This document shows positions 8,184-17,898 of a stretch of DNA of 64,000 nt, piece after piece. The notes beneath the pieces are model-generated. The model did no database searches. It was not told where the DNA came from and saw only the letters and a program-made list of their open reading frames with translations. The translations under genes and the position numbers were made by a program. Within the stretch, counting starts at the first letter, position 1. Each line of letters opens with the position of its first letter. Source of the DNA: an uncultured Dermabacter sp. (GTDB lineage Bacteria > Actinomycetota > Actinomycetes > Actinomycetales > Dermabacteraceae); contig CAMXWV010000013.1 in assembly GCA_947252755.1 (NCBI GenBank), positions 1 to 64,000 on the forward strand. Reading direction: 5' to 3'.

Positions 8184-11100
8184 TCAGAGCGTGCGCCCCT
8201 GTCGGGCCTCCATCCCGAGGTCCGGTTGTTCGACGCTCCAGCTGTACCGGCTGAGCTGCTGCGCCCGCGTGAGCGCGGCAGTCGCGCGGGCGGCGTCGAG
8301 CTTCTGCGCATCCGATTCCGCATCGCGACCAAGCGGGGTGTCATCGGTAATCTGGTACCGGTCGCGGTACGCGGCGACAACCCGGCCGGCCTGCCGCCAC
8401 CGCTGCGCCGTCCGTGCGTCCGCGGGCGGCTTGCCCAGCGCGGCCGTCCACGGCTTCCCCTGATCCCGGTCGCGGCCGAGGACCGCCGCTGCGCGGTGTT
8501 CGATCAGCTCTTCGCGTTCAGCGAGGGCGTGGTGCATCTCAGGGTCGGTCACGCCCGAGGCATACGGGATGAGCCCTGCGATCAGCCGCGGCGACCGGCG
8601 GGCGCGCCCGGACCCGGCGGGGCGGGCGGTGGCGCGGGCGAGGCGGTGATGCAGGACCGAGGCGAGGTCGTCGGCATCGGCGAAGTCCCTCGCCGCCACC
8701 AGCCGTGGGAACAGGGCGTCGACGTCGTGATGGTTGGCCTCGGCGCGGCGCAGCTCTGCGGATAGGGCACCGTAGGCGTCGGAGCCGAGCACGAGATCGA
8801 CTTGCTCCTCGGTGAGGCCGGAAGTTTCGAGGAGGGTGGCCCAGCGGTCGTGCTGGCCGGCTTGGGCGATGGTCTCGTACTCCGCCGCCAACTGAGCGAT
8901 GGACCCCCAGCGTTCGTGTTCGGCGGTGATGGTCTCGTGCGCGGACAGCTCGGCACCGACGTGCTGGAGCACCCCGTACAGGACGGATCGGGCGGTGGCG
9001 TCGGGCTTGTCGGAGGGGTGCGGGGCGACATGCGCGTCGTCTGTGGTGTCGGTGGCGACGTAGGCGTAGTTCCGGTGCCGGCCGCGGGTCATCGCGACGT
9101 AGAAGTTCTCCCGCGTCGTCGTCGCCGTCACCACCGTATGCGCGGTATCGACCGTGACGCCTTGGGCGCGGTGCCCGGTGATCGCATACCCCAATTCGAC
9201 CTGCTCCGCGACATACGCGGCCGGCAGTACCAGTGAGCCGCCGAAGCGTCGTCCGGCGGGGCGGACGGTGATCGACCCATCCCCGGCGACGGCGGTGATC
9301 GTCCAGCGGTCGCCGTTGCGCACCCAGTTCTTGCCGTTCTTCGACCGCAGGCGCCGGTCGTTCTCGCGCGTGATGACCCGATCGCCCTTGGATGCCTGGG
9401 TGCCGTCATGCAGGGTGACCTCTCGGCCGGGTGTGATCGTGCCGTCGAGGATGAGGTCGGCGCGGGCACGCTCGTTGAGCTGGGTGACGGTGTCGCGGGT
9501 TTCGGCGACGAGGATCGACGCCCGCCCCGCCTGCACGTCGTGTCGCCAGGCGGTGTAGGCGGCATCGACCATCGCGTCCTGCTCCCCGCCGCGCACCCGG
9601 TCGTGCTCGATGAGCGTGTCGATCGCCGGGGTACGGCCGTGGCGCAGGGCCAGCGAGTTGGCCTTCTCCCATTGATGGGTGAACCGGTGCACGTCGACCA
9701 GTTCGGGGGCGTCTTCGCGGTCGTGGACGAGCATCCCGAACGCCCCGCCCGCATCCACGGCCTGGAGCTGTGACCAGTCACCCACGAGCAGAACTTTCGC
9801 GCCGGCGTGTTCGGCGAGGCCGGTGATGCGATCAAGCGAGCCGTTGCCGGCCAGGGATGCCTCGTCGAGGATCACGAGCTGGTCCTTGTCGAACGTGGTC
9901 CCGTGGAGGAGGTGCATCTGCCACCAGCGGGCCGTGTTCTCCGTCTCGATCCCGAGCTCCTCGCCGAGCACCTGCGCCGCGTTCTCCGACGGCGCCAACC
10001 CCACCACGCTGCCGGCCCCGTGCTGCTTCTCCCACGCCCGTTTCAACGCGCTCATCGCCGTCGTCTTCCCCGCACCGGCGGGCCCGACGAGCACGTCCAC
10101 GACCCGGCCCGACACGGCGATCCGCTGAAGGGCATCGGCCTGATCGGGGCCGAGCCGGCGCCCTTCCGCGTCGGGCCTGCTGGTGATCTTCTCGACGGTG
10201 GCCAGTTCCACGGTCGGCCGGTCGTGGCGTGGGAGCGGTCGAGGAGGCGGTCTTCTGCGGCGAGCAGTTCCTCGGTGGAGTACAGGACGGCGCTGGGGTG
10301 GCGGAAGCGGCTCGACCCGTCGGGGCGGCGGAACACGACCGGGCTCGATGCCAGCTCCGGCGGCGTCAACCGCAGCGACGCCTGCTCGGCCGCGTCGGTC
10401 ACCATCCCGGTGATCGCCTCTCGATCCGCCGCCGACGCGAACCGCACCTTCATGAGTTGGCGGGAGGCTTCGGCGTGGAGGTTCCAGCGCCGCCACGTCG
10501 ACCGCTTCTCACCCACCGCGGCGACGACGGACGGGCCGAGGTCGGTTATGGTGTCCAGCGGTATATCGTCGGCCCGCAGCAGCGCGGTCTGCTCGGCGGT
10601 GGTGGTGAGGGTGCGCGCCCAGCCGGTCACGTTCGCGCCCAAGACCTCGCCGGCGCGGTGACGCCAGTTGGCGGTGAGGGTAGCGAGTGACTGCACCTGC
10701 TTCTCCGGGCGGGTCGCGAGCGTCGCCTGGGCGCGGAGCTTCAGGACCGTCTTCGCCGACGGCTCACGGCCGTGCTTGGCCCGGTAGGCGTCGATCAGGC
10801 GGGTCTTCTCCTCCTCGATCTGCCGGGACCGCGACGAGAACTCCGAGATCAGCTCGTCGGGCACCGGGGCGAGCTCCCACGCCGGGTTCCGATCCCGGCC
10901 CCGCTCCCTGGTCTCCCACTCGATCCCGAACATGCCCGTGGTCCGATCCGCCAACGTGGCGTTGTACAGCTCGGACAGCGCGACGACCGCGGCATGCACG
11001 GGCCGACCGGCGAGGGTGCGCCACTTCTGGTCCTGCACGGTGAGGACCTTGTTGCTCACCACGACGTGGGTGTGCAACTGCGGATCACCGCTGCGCGAGT

Positions 11101-11743
11101 CGTAGTGATCGAACGCGGTGGCGAGGACGCCGGCGACATCGACGTGCGCGACCGCGCCGTCCGGTCCGGCGGCGCCGACGCGGGTGGCCGCGACCTCGCG
11201 TTCGAGGAACGCAACCACCTCCGCAACCGCCTGATGATGCGCGTCCGCAACACCCCACCACGCCGACAGCGACTTCGGCACCGAGAACGTCAAGTCATAC
11301 CCGGCGACCGCGCGGCGGGTGCCGCGCTCGGCCTCCTCCGCCTCGATGGCCGCGACCTGCTCCGCACGCGACACCGGCCCCAGCTCCGGGTCGAGGTCGG
11401 CGACCCGATGGTCGACGCGCTCCTGCACGCTCGCGTACTGCCGATACGCCTCACCCAACGGCTCACCCGTGATCGGGTCGCGGCCCATCCCGACCAGGAG
11501 CTGGAGCTGCGCCTCCGACACCCGCCCGCTTTCGCTGAGCTCACCGCCGCCGAGGTACGGCAGGCCCGACCCCATCCAAAACCCGGGAGGAGTTCCCTCC
11601 TCCGTGTAATACCTCGTCAACGGGGTCGAGAGGAAGCGGTCGCCGTCACCGGCGGCGACGGTGCGCAGCAGGTACTCGTAGCCGTCGCCAGCCGACATCA
11701 CTCGCATCGAGACCGTCATACCGGCCAGGTGAGCCGACGACAT
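8184..11743 (-). pseudogene. MobF/TraA-type relaxase-helicase, frameshifted
   Basis: The product would be about 1,180 residues. The N-terminal TrwC relaxase domain is clear: GYEYLLRTVAAGDGD near residue 21, RYYTEEGTPPG, the SVPKS segment, and the histidine cluster H213, H224, H226 (DPQLHTHVV). The C-terminal half is a RecD-like helicase with Walker A VGPAGAGKTT, LVILDEAS and the late motif YAITGHRAQGVTVD. The two halves lie in different frames. The switch is at about 10215-10220, where one extra G in the run (plus strand) would restore TTGPTVELATVEK. Relaxases nick oriT and carry the strand during conjugation, so the break should abolish transfer if real. The alternative is a single-base assembly error. 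Confidence 0.88.
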
Positions 11744-12039
11744 CTCACAACGGCGAAGCGTCTCAACCTCCCGTTGTCAACTTAGGTTGACGGCGGGGGC
11801 CTCGCTTGAAAGACGTGTGGCGGCTCGTGGAGCGGCGAGAGCGACGGGGCGCGGAGGAGGTCGAGTAGCACACTGTCGTGAGGGTCGGTGCAGCGCGGGC
11901 GAGAGCTTCTCGGGGCCGCGATAGTTCGATACGCGCCGGTCGTCTGGTGGTGCACCTGGCAGGTGTTCAGCCCGGCAGGTCGGGGCCAGCAGGTCGCGTC
12001 GAGTTCCCGGGGTTCACGACACCTGCGGAGCCCTCACGC
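11744..12039. other. intergenic region between relaxase and methyltransferase genes (possible oriT/control region)
   Basis: About 300 bases between the divergent relaxase and methyltransferase genes. It contains the palindrome at 11776-11791 and a GTGCACCTG motif at 11950 that recurs upstream of three other element genes. A 20-codon frame from TTG near 11808 has no family. Origins of transfer often lie beside the relaxase gene, but I cannot identify a nick site. Confidence 0.4.
11776..11791. promoter_or_regulatory. perfect palindrome upstream of relaxase (operator-like)
   Basis: GTCAAC-TTAG-GTTGAC is a 6-4-6 inverted repeat, extended by CCG/CGG outside a 2-base gap. It lies 33 bases upstream of the relaxase start, where a repressor of transfer genes would bind. 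No partner protein is identifiable in the window. Confidence 0.5.
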
Positions 12040-13154
12040 GTGACGACCATTCCCATCGCGGCCGCCCTCTCCGGGTCGGGTCGCTGTTCTCCGGCTACGG
12101 CGACCTCGACCTCGCCGTCGAGTACGCCACCGGTGGGGAGACGATCTGGTTCTCCGAGATCAACACCCCCTCCATCCGCGTCTTCGCCCACCACTGGCCG
12201 GGCATCCCGAACCTCGGCGACATCACATCCGTCGACTGGGCGACGGTCCGCCCGTGGACGTGCTGATCGGCGGGTTCCCCTGCCAAGACGTCAGCACGGT
12301 CGGCAAGGGCGCCGGCCTCGCACCCGGCATGCGCTCCGGGCTCTGGTCGCACATGGCGGCCGCGATCGACGCGCTGCAACCCGAGCTCGTCGTCATCGAG
12401 AACGTCCGCGGCCTGCTCTCCGCACCCGCAATCCGCCCCAACCCGGAAGGAGCAACCCCCGATGCACGCAACCCCGACGATGCAACCAACGAGCGTGCAA
12501 CCGCCGTTCGCAACCTGGAACCCGACCCGTGGCTGCTGGGAGACGAGCCAGCGCGACCTCTTCGGGCGCACGGCGCCGTACTCGGAGATCTGGCCGACCT
12601 CCGGAGAAGTGCCCGATGGATCGGCCTACCGGCGTCACTGGCCGGCGCACCGCATCACCGGTTCCGGGTCTTCATCACCGCCCATCGCGAGGACGCTGTT
12701 CCGGACGCCTTTGGCCTCGGACTCCTCACGCGGCGGCGAGACCCTGGACCAGGTACGGGCACGGCGGGGCACGATCGCACTGAGTCACCAGGTGATCGAC
12801 CTGGCGCTGCACGGGCCGCATGGCTCGCCCGCCAGCTGGAACGAGTCGGAGACCCTGTTCGCCCTGATCGAGGACATCTTCACCGCTGGGGGGCGATACG
12901 CCCAGACCATCGCCCGATGGGAGCACATCACCGGACGAGCCGCCCCCGCTCCGGCGATCTTGAACGAGGAGAAAGGCCCACGCCCGGCGCCCGAGTTCGT
13001 GGAATGGCTCATGGGCCTCCCGGCGGGGTGGGTCACGGACCCCGAACACGGTCTGACCGCGAACCAGCAGAACACCGCCCTGGGCAACGGCGTTCTGCCT
13101 CTCCAGGCAGTCGTCGCACTCGACGCACTTCACGCAGACACCGCACCACGATGA
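12040..13154 (+). pseudogene. C5 cytosine DNA methyltransferase, multiply frameshifted
   Basis: All main C5-methyltransferase motifs are present but in three frames. After GTG 12040, motif I (SLFSGYGDLD) is in frame 0 from about 12072. Motif IV (GGFPCQDVS), VI (ENVRG) and VIII (APHHRFRVFITA) are in frame 2. The target-recognition region and motif X (TALGNGVLP) are in frame 0 again, within the open frame 12462-13154. One extra C near 12071 and one near 12250 would rejoin the first three parts. The last switch is different: frames 2 and 0 both look coding between about 12500 and 12710. Methyltransferases on mobile elements shield them from host restriction. No cognate endonuclease is adjacent. 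Confidence 0.8.
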
Positions 13155-13279
13155 GGACGGGGTTCCCTGCTCAGGCATCACCGGCGCTGTAATCGGCCGC
13201 CTGCGCCAACGCTCTCGCAGCTTCCACCCGCGAAGAACAGAACCATGTCCCAGGGCCGGGGATGGCTGATGCCTTGGGA

Positions 13280-13897
13280 TCAGGTCAGCTGCAGGGTGGT
13301 AATGCAGGTCGGGTCGTCTTCGTTTGTTGTGGAGATGGTCGCCGAGCCCGTCTGGCCTTCGTGCTTGATCGTGAGAGTTGCCTCGATACCGCGTGGCACC
13401 CAGATGCCGATGAAGCCGTTGTCGTAGGTCTGCCGGGCTTCATCGATGAGCACCTCGCCGTCGTCGCCGGTGAGGGTGACCCGGACCTCCGTGTCGGCGA
13501 GCTCCCCGAGGCAGGTGGTCAGGCTGTGGAAGTGACAGTCGTGGGTCTGCTCCAGGTAGGGCGCGATGGAAATGTAGACCTCGTCGTCGGGCATCGGCAG
13601 CCGCGTCTCACGCTGCTCACCGTCGGTGAGCACGAGCGCATCGGGTCGCACGGAGGCGATGAGGTCGCTCGGACGCTCGGCGACCGGCATCGTGTCGAGG
13701 CGCTCGATGATCTGCGCGGCATCGAGGCCAGCCAGATCATGGTCGGCCAGCAGCTCGGCATCGATTGACTGGGAAGCGGTTGGCGGGGATGTGGGTTGGG
13801 TCGATGTCGTTGAGCACCCGGTGAGGACGAGGACAGTGGCGATAAACGTGGAGGCGACGATCAGAGTGCGCCGTCGGGATGTGATGAGGCTGGGCAT
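13280..13897 (-). CDS. cueP: CueP-like copper-binding lipoprotein
   Basis: A 205-residue exported lipoprotein. A basic start and hydrophobic helix lead to the lipobox LTGC with C28 as the lipid anchor. Residues 121-129 carry CHFHSLTTC, and C198 lies in TCITTLQLT; these match the copper-binding cysteines of the CueP family, the periplasmic copper protein first known from Salmonella. In a Gram-positive it would sit outside the membrane and buffer copper or keep it reduced. It is the last gene of a leftward group (DUF6153, DUF305, CueP) that starts at a CsoR box, consistent with copper induction. The gene is intact and full length. Confidence 0.88.
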   Translation of the reverse strand: MPSLITSRRRTLIVASTFIATVLVLTGCSTTSTQPTSPPTASQSIDAELLADHDLAGLDAAQIIERLDTMPVAERPSDLIASVRPDALVLTDGEQRETRLPMPDDEVYISIAPYLEQTHDCHFHSLTTCLGELADTEVRVTLTGDDGEVLIDEARQTYDNGFIGIWVPRGIEATLTIKHEGQTGSATISTTNEDDPTCITTLQLT

Positions 13898-13980
13898 GTG
13901 AGGTCTTTCGCAAATAGTTGGGGGCGTCGAGGCTGGGTCGGTGCCGAGCGAGAGCGTCCGGCACCGACCCGACCAGTCGG

Positions 13981-14586
13981 CTAAAGGGTGGCGAGGAGGT
14001 CTCGCATCTCCTGGATCTCGGTGGTCTGTGCGTCGATGATGGTCTGCGCGAGTTCGACGGCGTCGGGGTTGCTGCCGTCGTCGACCTACGTCTGGGCCAT
14101 ATCGACAGCTCCCTCATGGTGGATGATCATCTGTTCCAGGAACAGGCGCGACGCCTCGGCGCCGTCGGCGGCTTCGAGCGTGGCCAGGTCGTCCTCGCTC
14201 ATCATCCCGTCGCCGTGATCCATCCCACCCATCTGGTGATCGTCGGGATCCGCGCCCCAGTCCTCCAGCCAGCCTTGGAGCTGTTCGATCTCGGGCCCCT
14301 GTGCGGCCTTGATCGCCTCGGCTAGCTCGACCACCTGCGGATCGACGCCATCCTTGGCGAGGACGATGTCGCTCATCTCGATGGCCTGCTCGTGGTGGAC
14401 GATCATCATCGACGCGAACATCACGTCCGCATCGTTGACCTCCGCAGTGGTGGCGTCGGGTGCCTGCTCGGACGAGCTGTGATCCATGCCCGGCATTGAT
14501 TCATCGTCGCTTCCGGTCGAGCAGCCAGTCAGGCTCAGCGCAGCCGTCAGTGCCAGTGCGGCGGTCGCCGCGGTACGAAACTTCAT
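13981..14586 (-). pseudogene. DUF305 lipoprotein with in-frame amber stop
   Basis: The signal peptide ends in LTGC. Two copies of the DUF305 motif follow, MFASMMIVHHEQAIEMS and LFLEQMIIHHEGAVDMAQT, with Met- and His-rich segments between them. A TAG at 14086-14088 stops the frame after residue 166. The same frame continues with VDDGSNPDAVELAQTIIDAQ and ends normally at 13981-13983, so one substitution (probably GAG, AAG or CAG to TAG) has cut 34 residues. Both HH motifs survive, so the short form might still bind metal. DUF305 proteins are common in copper clusters and thought to be extracytoplasmic. RBS GGAGAAC precedes ATG 14586. Confidence 0.85.
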
Positions 14587-14692
14587 CAGTGTTCTCCAGT
14601 GTCAACAGTCGTGTCAGAAGGCGCAGCACCCCCAGGGGTGCCGCGTGAGTGCAGGGAACAGTCGGCGCTGGCGCGCCGAGGTCACTGCTCCA

Positions 14693-15169
14693 TCACGTGC
14701 GACTGATGCAGAGAACGTGCAGCGACGGCGCCCGAGACAGCAGCCGGTCGATGAAGCGCTCCACGAGGAGCGGCCGGGGTGCGGTATGCATCCATCCGGG
14801 CAGAAGCCGCGGCGGCACCAGGACGAGAAGGACGAGCAGCAGCGCGAGTACGCACGCCATCGCCATGCCCAGATGGGTGCTGCCCCCGCAGTCCGCGCAG
14901 GAACCGCCGGGATCGTGAGCCGTGCCGTTGGTCAACCCGTAAGAGCCCGCCGAGCTGTGATGCGCCATGCCCTGGTGCGACTCGCCGGAGTCGGCGACGG
15001 TGACGGATAAGGCGGTAGGCGCGTGAGCGGCCGGAGTGCCGTGCAGATTCAGCGTGTGCATGGCCAGTAGGCCGACAAGGATCGCCGCCACCAGCAGCCC
15101 GCCGAACAGCACGCATCGAAGGAGTCCGGGAAGACCCCTCCGAGAGTGCGTTGCGGCGACGGGTGTCAT
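14693..15169 (-). CDS. DUF6153-type small membrane protein of the copper cluster
   Basis: A 158-residue protein with one hydrophobic helix near residues 18-40. A Gly/Ser/His-rich extracytoplasmic stretch follows (SHQGMAHHSSAGSYG, CADCGGS), then a second helix (MAMACVLALLLVLLVLV) and a Pro/Arg tail. The arrangement fits the DUF6153 family found in actinobacterial copper regions. Role unknown; the His, Met and Cys residues suggest metal contact. I chose ATG 15169; the longer frame from 15289 would run through the CsoR box. It is the first leftward gene from that box, with DUF305 and CueP downstream. Confidence 0.72.
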   Translation of the reverse strand: MTPVAATHSRRGLPGLLRCVLFGGLLVAAILVGLLAMHTLNLHGTPAAHAPTALSVTVADSGESHQGMAHHSSAGSYGLTNGTAHDPGGSCADCGGSTHLGMAMACVLALLLVLLVLVPPRLLPGWMHTAPRPLLVERFIDRLLSRAPSLHVLCISRT

Positions 15170-15280
15170 GCCACCCAGTTTACGGGCTCTGTCGGTGGCT
15201 GCCTGAGCGCGGGCTACCGAAACGCCCGCCCCGTACACCTTGCCAGGGGTATCCCGTTCCCGTCGCAACCCCATCCAGGA

Positions 15281-15297
15281 ATACCCCATGGGGGTAT
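15281..15297. promoter_or_regulatory. CsoR operator 1
   Basis: ATACCCCATGGGGGTAT matches the ATACCCC...GGGGTAT pattern of CsoR boxes. It lies between the divergent DUF6153 and MFS genes and touches a TATATG that could be the rightward -10. It is the exact reverse complement of the box at 20261-20277. CsoR is encoded at 27082. Confidence 0.85.
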
Positions 15298-15345
15298 ATG
15301 GTTGTGAGGGCTACCTGTTCTTGAGAGGGCTTAAGGAGAAGATTG

Positions 15346-16593
15346 ATGCGCTTATTCGCGATTCGCGATTTCCGCCACCTGTTCGGTGCGCAGATCATCG
15401 CGCTGTTCGGGACCGGATTGGCGACGGTCGCGCTGGGCCTACTCGCCTACGACCTGGCCGGCCCGAGCGCGGGGTCGGTGCTCGCCACCGCTCTGACGAT
15501 CAAGATGGTCATGTATGTTCTGATCGCGCCGCTGGCAGCGGCGTACGCCGACCGCCTTCCGAGACGGATGTTCCTGACCCTGCTCGATGTGGTGCGCGCC
15601 GGGGTGGTGCTGGTGCTCTCGTTCGTCACGGAGGTCTGGCACATCTACGTGCTCATCGGCGTCCTGCAAGCGGCGTCGGCGGCCTTCACGCCGACGTTCC
15701 AGGCCGTGATCCCCGACATCGTCACCGAGGAGTCCGACTACACCCGAGCGCTGTCCGCATCGCAGGTCGCGTACACGATGGAGAGCCTGCTCAGCCCGGT
15801 CCTGGCAGCCGTCGCGTTGACGTTCATGACCTTCAACTGGCTGTTCGTCGGCACCTCGGTCGGGTTCGCACTGTCCGCCGTGCTGGTGCTCTCGACCCGC
15901 ATTCCCAACGCCGCCCCGAACGGGCAGGCCGGTGCGTGGGCGCGGGTCACCTCGGGGATGAGGGTCTTCTTCGCCACGCCCCGCCTGCGCGGCGTGGTGG
16001 CCTTGAACCTGGTCGTCGCAGCGGCGGGATCGATCGTCGTCGTCAACACGGTCAACTACGTCCGCGATCACCTGGGCGGCTCACAGGCCGATGTCGCGTG
16101 GATGCTGGCCGCCTCGGGCGGTGGCACGCTGCTGGTCGCGCTGTTCCTGCCACGCGTGCTCGACCGGATCGCCGAGCGGGTTGTGATGATGACCGGCGCC
16201 CTGGTGCTTTTGGCCGGAGTGCTCGCCGCCGTCGCGATGACCGCCACCCAAGTCGCATCCTGGATGGTCACTGCACCGATCTGGGTGATCATCGGCGGCG
16301 GTATGGCACTGATCGTCACCCCGACCGGGCGCGTCATCCGTGGCTCGGTGGCGAAGCAGGACCTCCCCGCGGGATTCGCGGCACAGTTCTCCCTCTCCCA
16401 CCTCGCCTGGCTCGTCACCTACCCGATCGCGGGCTGGATCGGCACCGCATCCGGGTTCACGCTCGCCTGGTCCATCCTCGCCGCCCTGGCGATCGCGGGG
16501 GCGATCACGGCACACCTGCTCTGGCCGCGCGAGCAGAAGGACAGCGAGGCCGCCCCTGATCGGTGTCGCCGCCGCAGCGCCGGTGACCAGTGA
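15346..16593 (+). CDS. MFS transporter under CsoR control
   Basis: A 415-residue transporter with 11-12 helices and the MFS loop AAAYADRLPRRMFL after helix 2. Sequence style resembles the MFS_3/enterobactin-exporter-like group. ATG 15346 follows AAGGAG by 8 bases. The CsoR box about 50 bases upstream implies induction by copper, so export of copper, a copper complex or a metallophore is a reasonable inference; the substrate is not visible. The last ~20 residues are arginine-rich and may be an unstructured tail. It is convergent with the FAD-oxidoreductase gene. Confidence 0.85.
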   Translation: MRLFAIRDFRHLFGAQIIALFGTGLATVALGLLAYDLAGPSAGSVLATALTIKMVMYVLIAPLAAAYADRLPRRMFLTLLDVVRAGVVLVLSFVTEVWHIYVLIGVLQAASAAFTPTFQAVIPDIVTEESDYTRALSASQVAYTMESLLSPVLAAVALTFMTFNWLFVGTSVGFALSAVLVLSTRIPNAAPNGQAGAWARVTSGMRVFFATPRLRGVVALNLVVAAAGSIVVVNTVNYVRDHLGGSQADVAWMLAASGGGTLLVALFLPRVLDRIAERVVMMTGALVLLAGVLAAVAMTATQVASWMVTAPIWVIIGGGMALIVTPTGRVIRGSVAKQDLPAGFAAQFSLSHLAWLVTYPIAGWIGTASGFTLAWSILAALAIAGAITAHLLWPREQKDSEAAPDRCRRRSAGDQ

Positions 16594-16695
16594 TCGGGCG
16601 GTGCGCGAGGAGACCGAGGCCGCCGAAGGCACCCTCGCAGCGTGCCAGTGCGCCTGCGTGCGCACCGTCTGAACGCCGAGTGACGCGAGGCGGCC

Positions 16696-17898
16696 TCATA
16701 CGTCCTGTCGCGTCACCGGCGCGGTCGACTCTGTGACGGGGTCGGGGTAGTGCAGGCGCGGCATCAGGTCACGCAGGTGGCTCGCAGCGTCGACCCCGGT
16801 GAGGGCGACAAGCACGTCGCCGAGGTGGTGGGCTGTGATCAATGGTTCTTCGGACAGGATGCAGGTGCGGTTGCCCAGGGCGGGGTGTCCGGCGCCGGTG
16901 AGGGTGTGGCCGTGGATGCGTGCGGTGAACGTCGAGCTCGGCAGGTACTGGCCGGGGTCGCCGGCGATACCGAGGTCGTGTAGCAGCGTGTTCGCGGCGT
17001 GGATGCCCTGGGCGGCCGAGTCGTCCCAGTGGTCAATTCGGTAGGAGCCGTGGCCGGGATAGTGATGCACGGCGACGCCGCCGGCGGCGTAGATCCGCTG
17101 GCGCGGGGCGTGCATGGAGCGCAGGCGGGAGTCGACGGGGATGCCGTCGGGCCCGGTCCAGGGTGCGGGGGCGGCGGGCATGGTGCCGTGCGCGACGATC
17201 GCGAGGTCACCCTCGACCCGGCTGCCGTCGTTGAGGGTGATGCTGATGCGGTCGGTGTGGGTGCGGATCGAGCGCACGGTTCGTTCCAGGTAGGCGGCGT
17301 GCTGGGGGCGGTGCAGGTCGCGTAGCCGCCGGGCGACGTGTGCGCCGATGGCGTTCGCTCCTGGGATCGCGGCGCGGGTGATGAGGGCAACGTCGTGGCC
17401 GGCGTCGGTGAGCAGTGACGCGGTCTCGGAGGCGACGAGGCCGCCGCCGAGCATGAGCACCCGGGCAGGCTTGGTGGTCGCGAGCAGATCGCGGACGCGG
17501 AGGGCGTCGGCGGCTGAGTGCAGGGTGGTCAGTCTGCCGGCGCTGACGGCCTGGTCGCGGCCGATCACCTCTTCGTCGAGGGTGCGGGGCCGGCTGCCGG
17601 TGGCGATAAGGAGCGCGTCGTGGGCGTGGGTGTCGCCGGAGTCCAGGCGCAACCGCCGAGCCCTGGGGTCGAGGCCGCGCACCGTCTCCGACCGGAGGGT
17701 GGCCCCGGTGTCGGACAGGGCCGCCTGGGCCGGTTCGAGCAGCCCGATCGCGATGCCCTTGTTGACCAACGTCCGGTTGAACGGCACCTCACCGTTTCGA
17801 GCGTAGAGGTCGATGTTGACGCCGGAGGCGTGCAGGGTTCTCGCGGCTGCGGTGCCGGCGGCGCCGGCCCCGATGATCGCGATGCTGGGCGTGCTCAT
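16696..17898 (-). CDS. FAD-dependent NAD(P)-disulfide-type oxidoreductase
   Basis: A 400-residue protein. IIGAGAAGTAAA (residues 8-19) is the FAD-binding Rossmann loop, ATGSRPRTL the second FAD contact, VLMLGGGLVASETAS the NAD(P) loop, and RIYAAGGVA the late FAD segment. PFNRTLVNKG resembles rubredoxin/ferredoxin reductases. The CxxxxC redox pair of mercuric and dihydrolipoamide reductases is absent, so it is probably a ferredoxin- or CoA-disulfide-type reductase. Its ATG overlaps the stop of the TetR gene by one base, so both are one transcript. Substrate unknown; it may detoxify or reduce what the neighbouring pump exports. Confidence 0.82.
   Translation of the reverse strand: MSTPSIAIIGAGAAGTAAARTLHASGVNIDLYARNGEVPFNRTLVNKGIAIGLLEPAQAALSDTGATLRSETVRGLDPRARRLRLDSGDTHAHDALLIATGSRPRTLDEEVIGRDQAVSAGRLTTLHSAADALRVRDLLATTKPARVLMLGGGLVASETASLLTDAGHDVALITRAAIPGANAIGAHVARRLRDLHRPQHAAYLERTVRSIRTHTDRISITLNDGSRVEGDLAIVAHGTMPAAPAPWTGPDGIPVDSRLRSMHAPRQRIYAAGGVAVHHYPGHGSYRIDHWDDSAAQGIHAANTLLHDLGIAGDPGQYLPSSTFTARIHGHTLTGAGHPALGNRTCILSEEPLITAHHLGDVLVALTGVDAASHLRDLMPRLHYPDPVTESTAPVTRQDV

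Noticed and set aside
11878..12783. 301-codon plus-strand frame across the methyltransferase region
   Set aside because: Only its GTG at 12040 and a few following codons belong to the methyltransferase; the rest is low-complexity shadow of the real frames.
16340..16672. 110-codon frame overlapping the end of the MFS gene, with a Cys-rich tail
   Set aside because: Mostly an out-of-frame Ser/Arg-rich shadow of the MFS gene; the CQCAC tail is interesting but there is no start or ribosome site for it alone.
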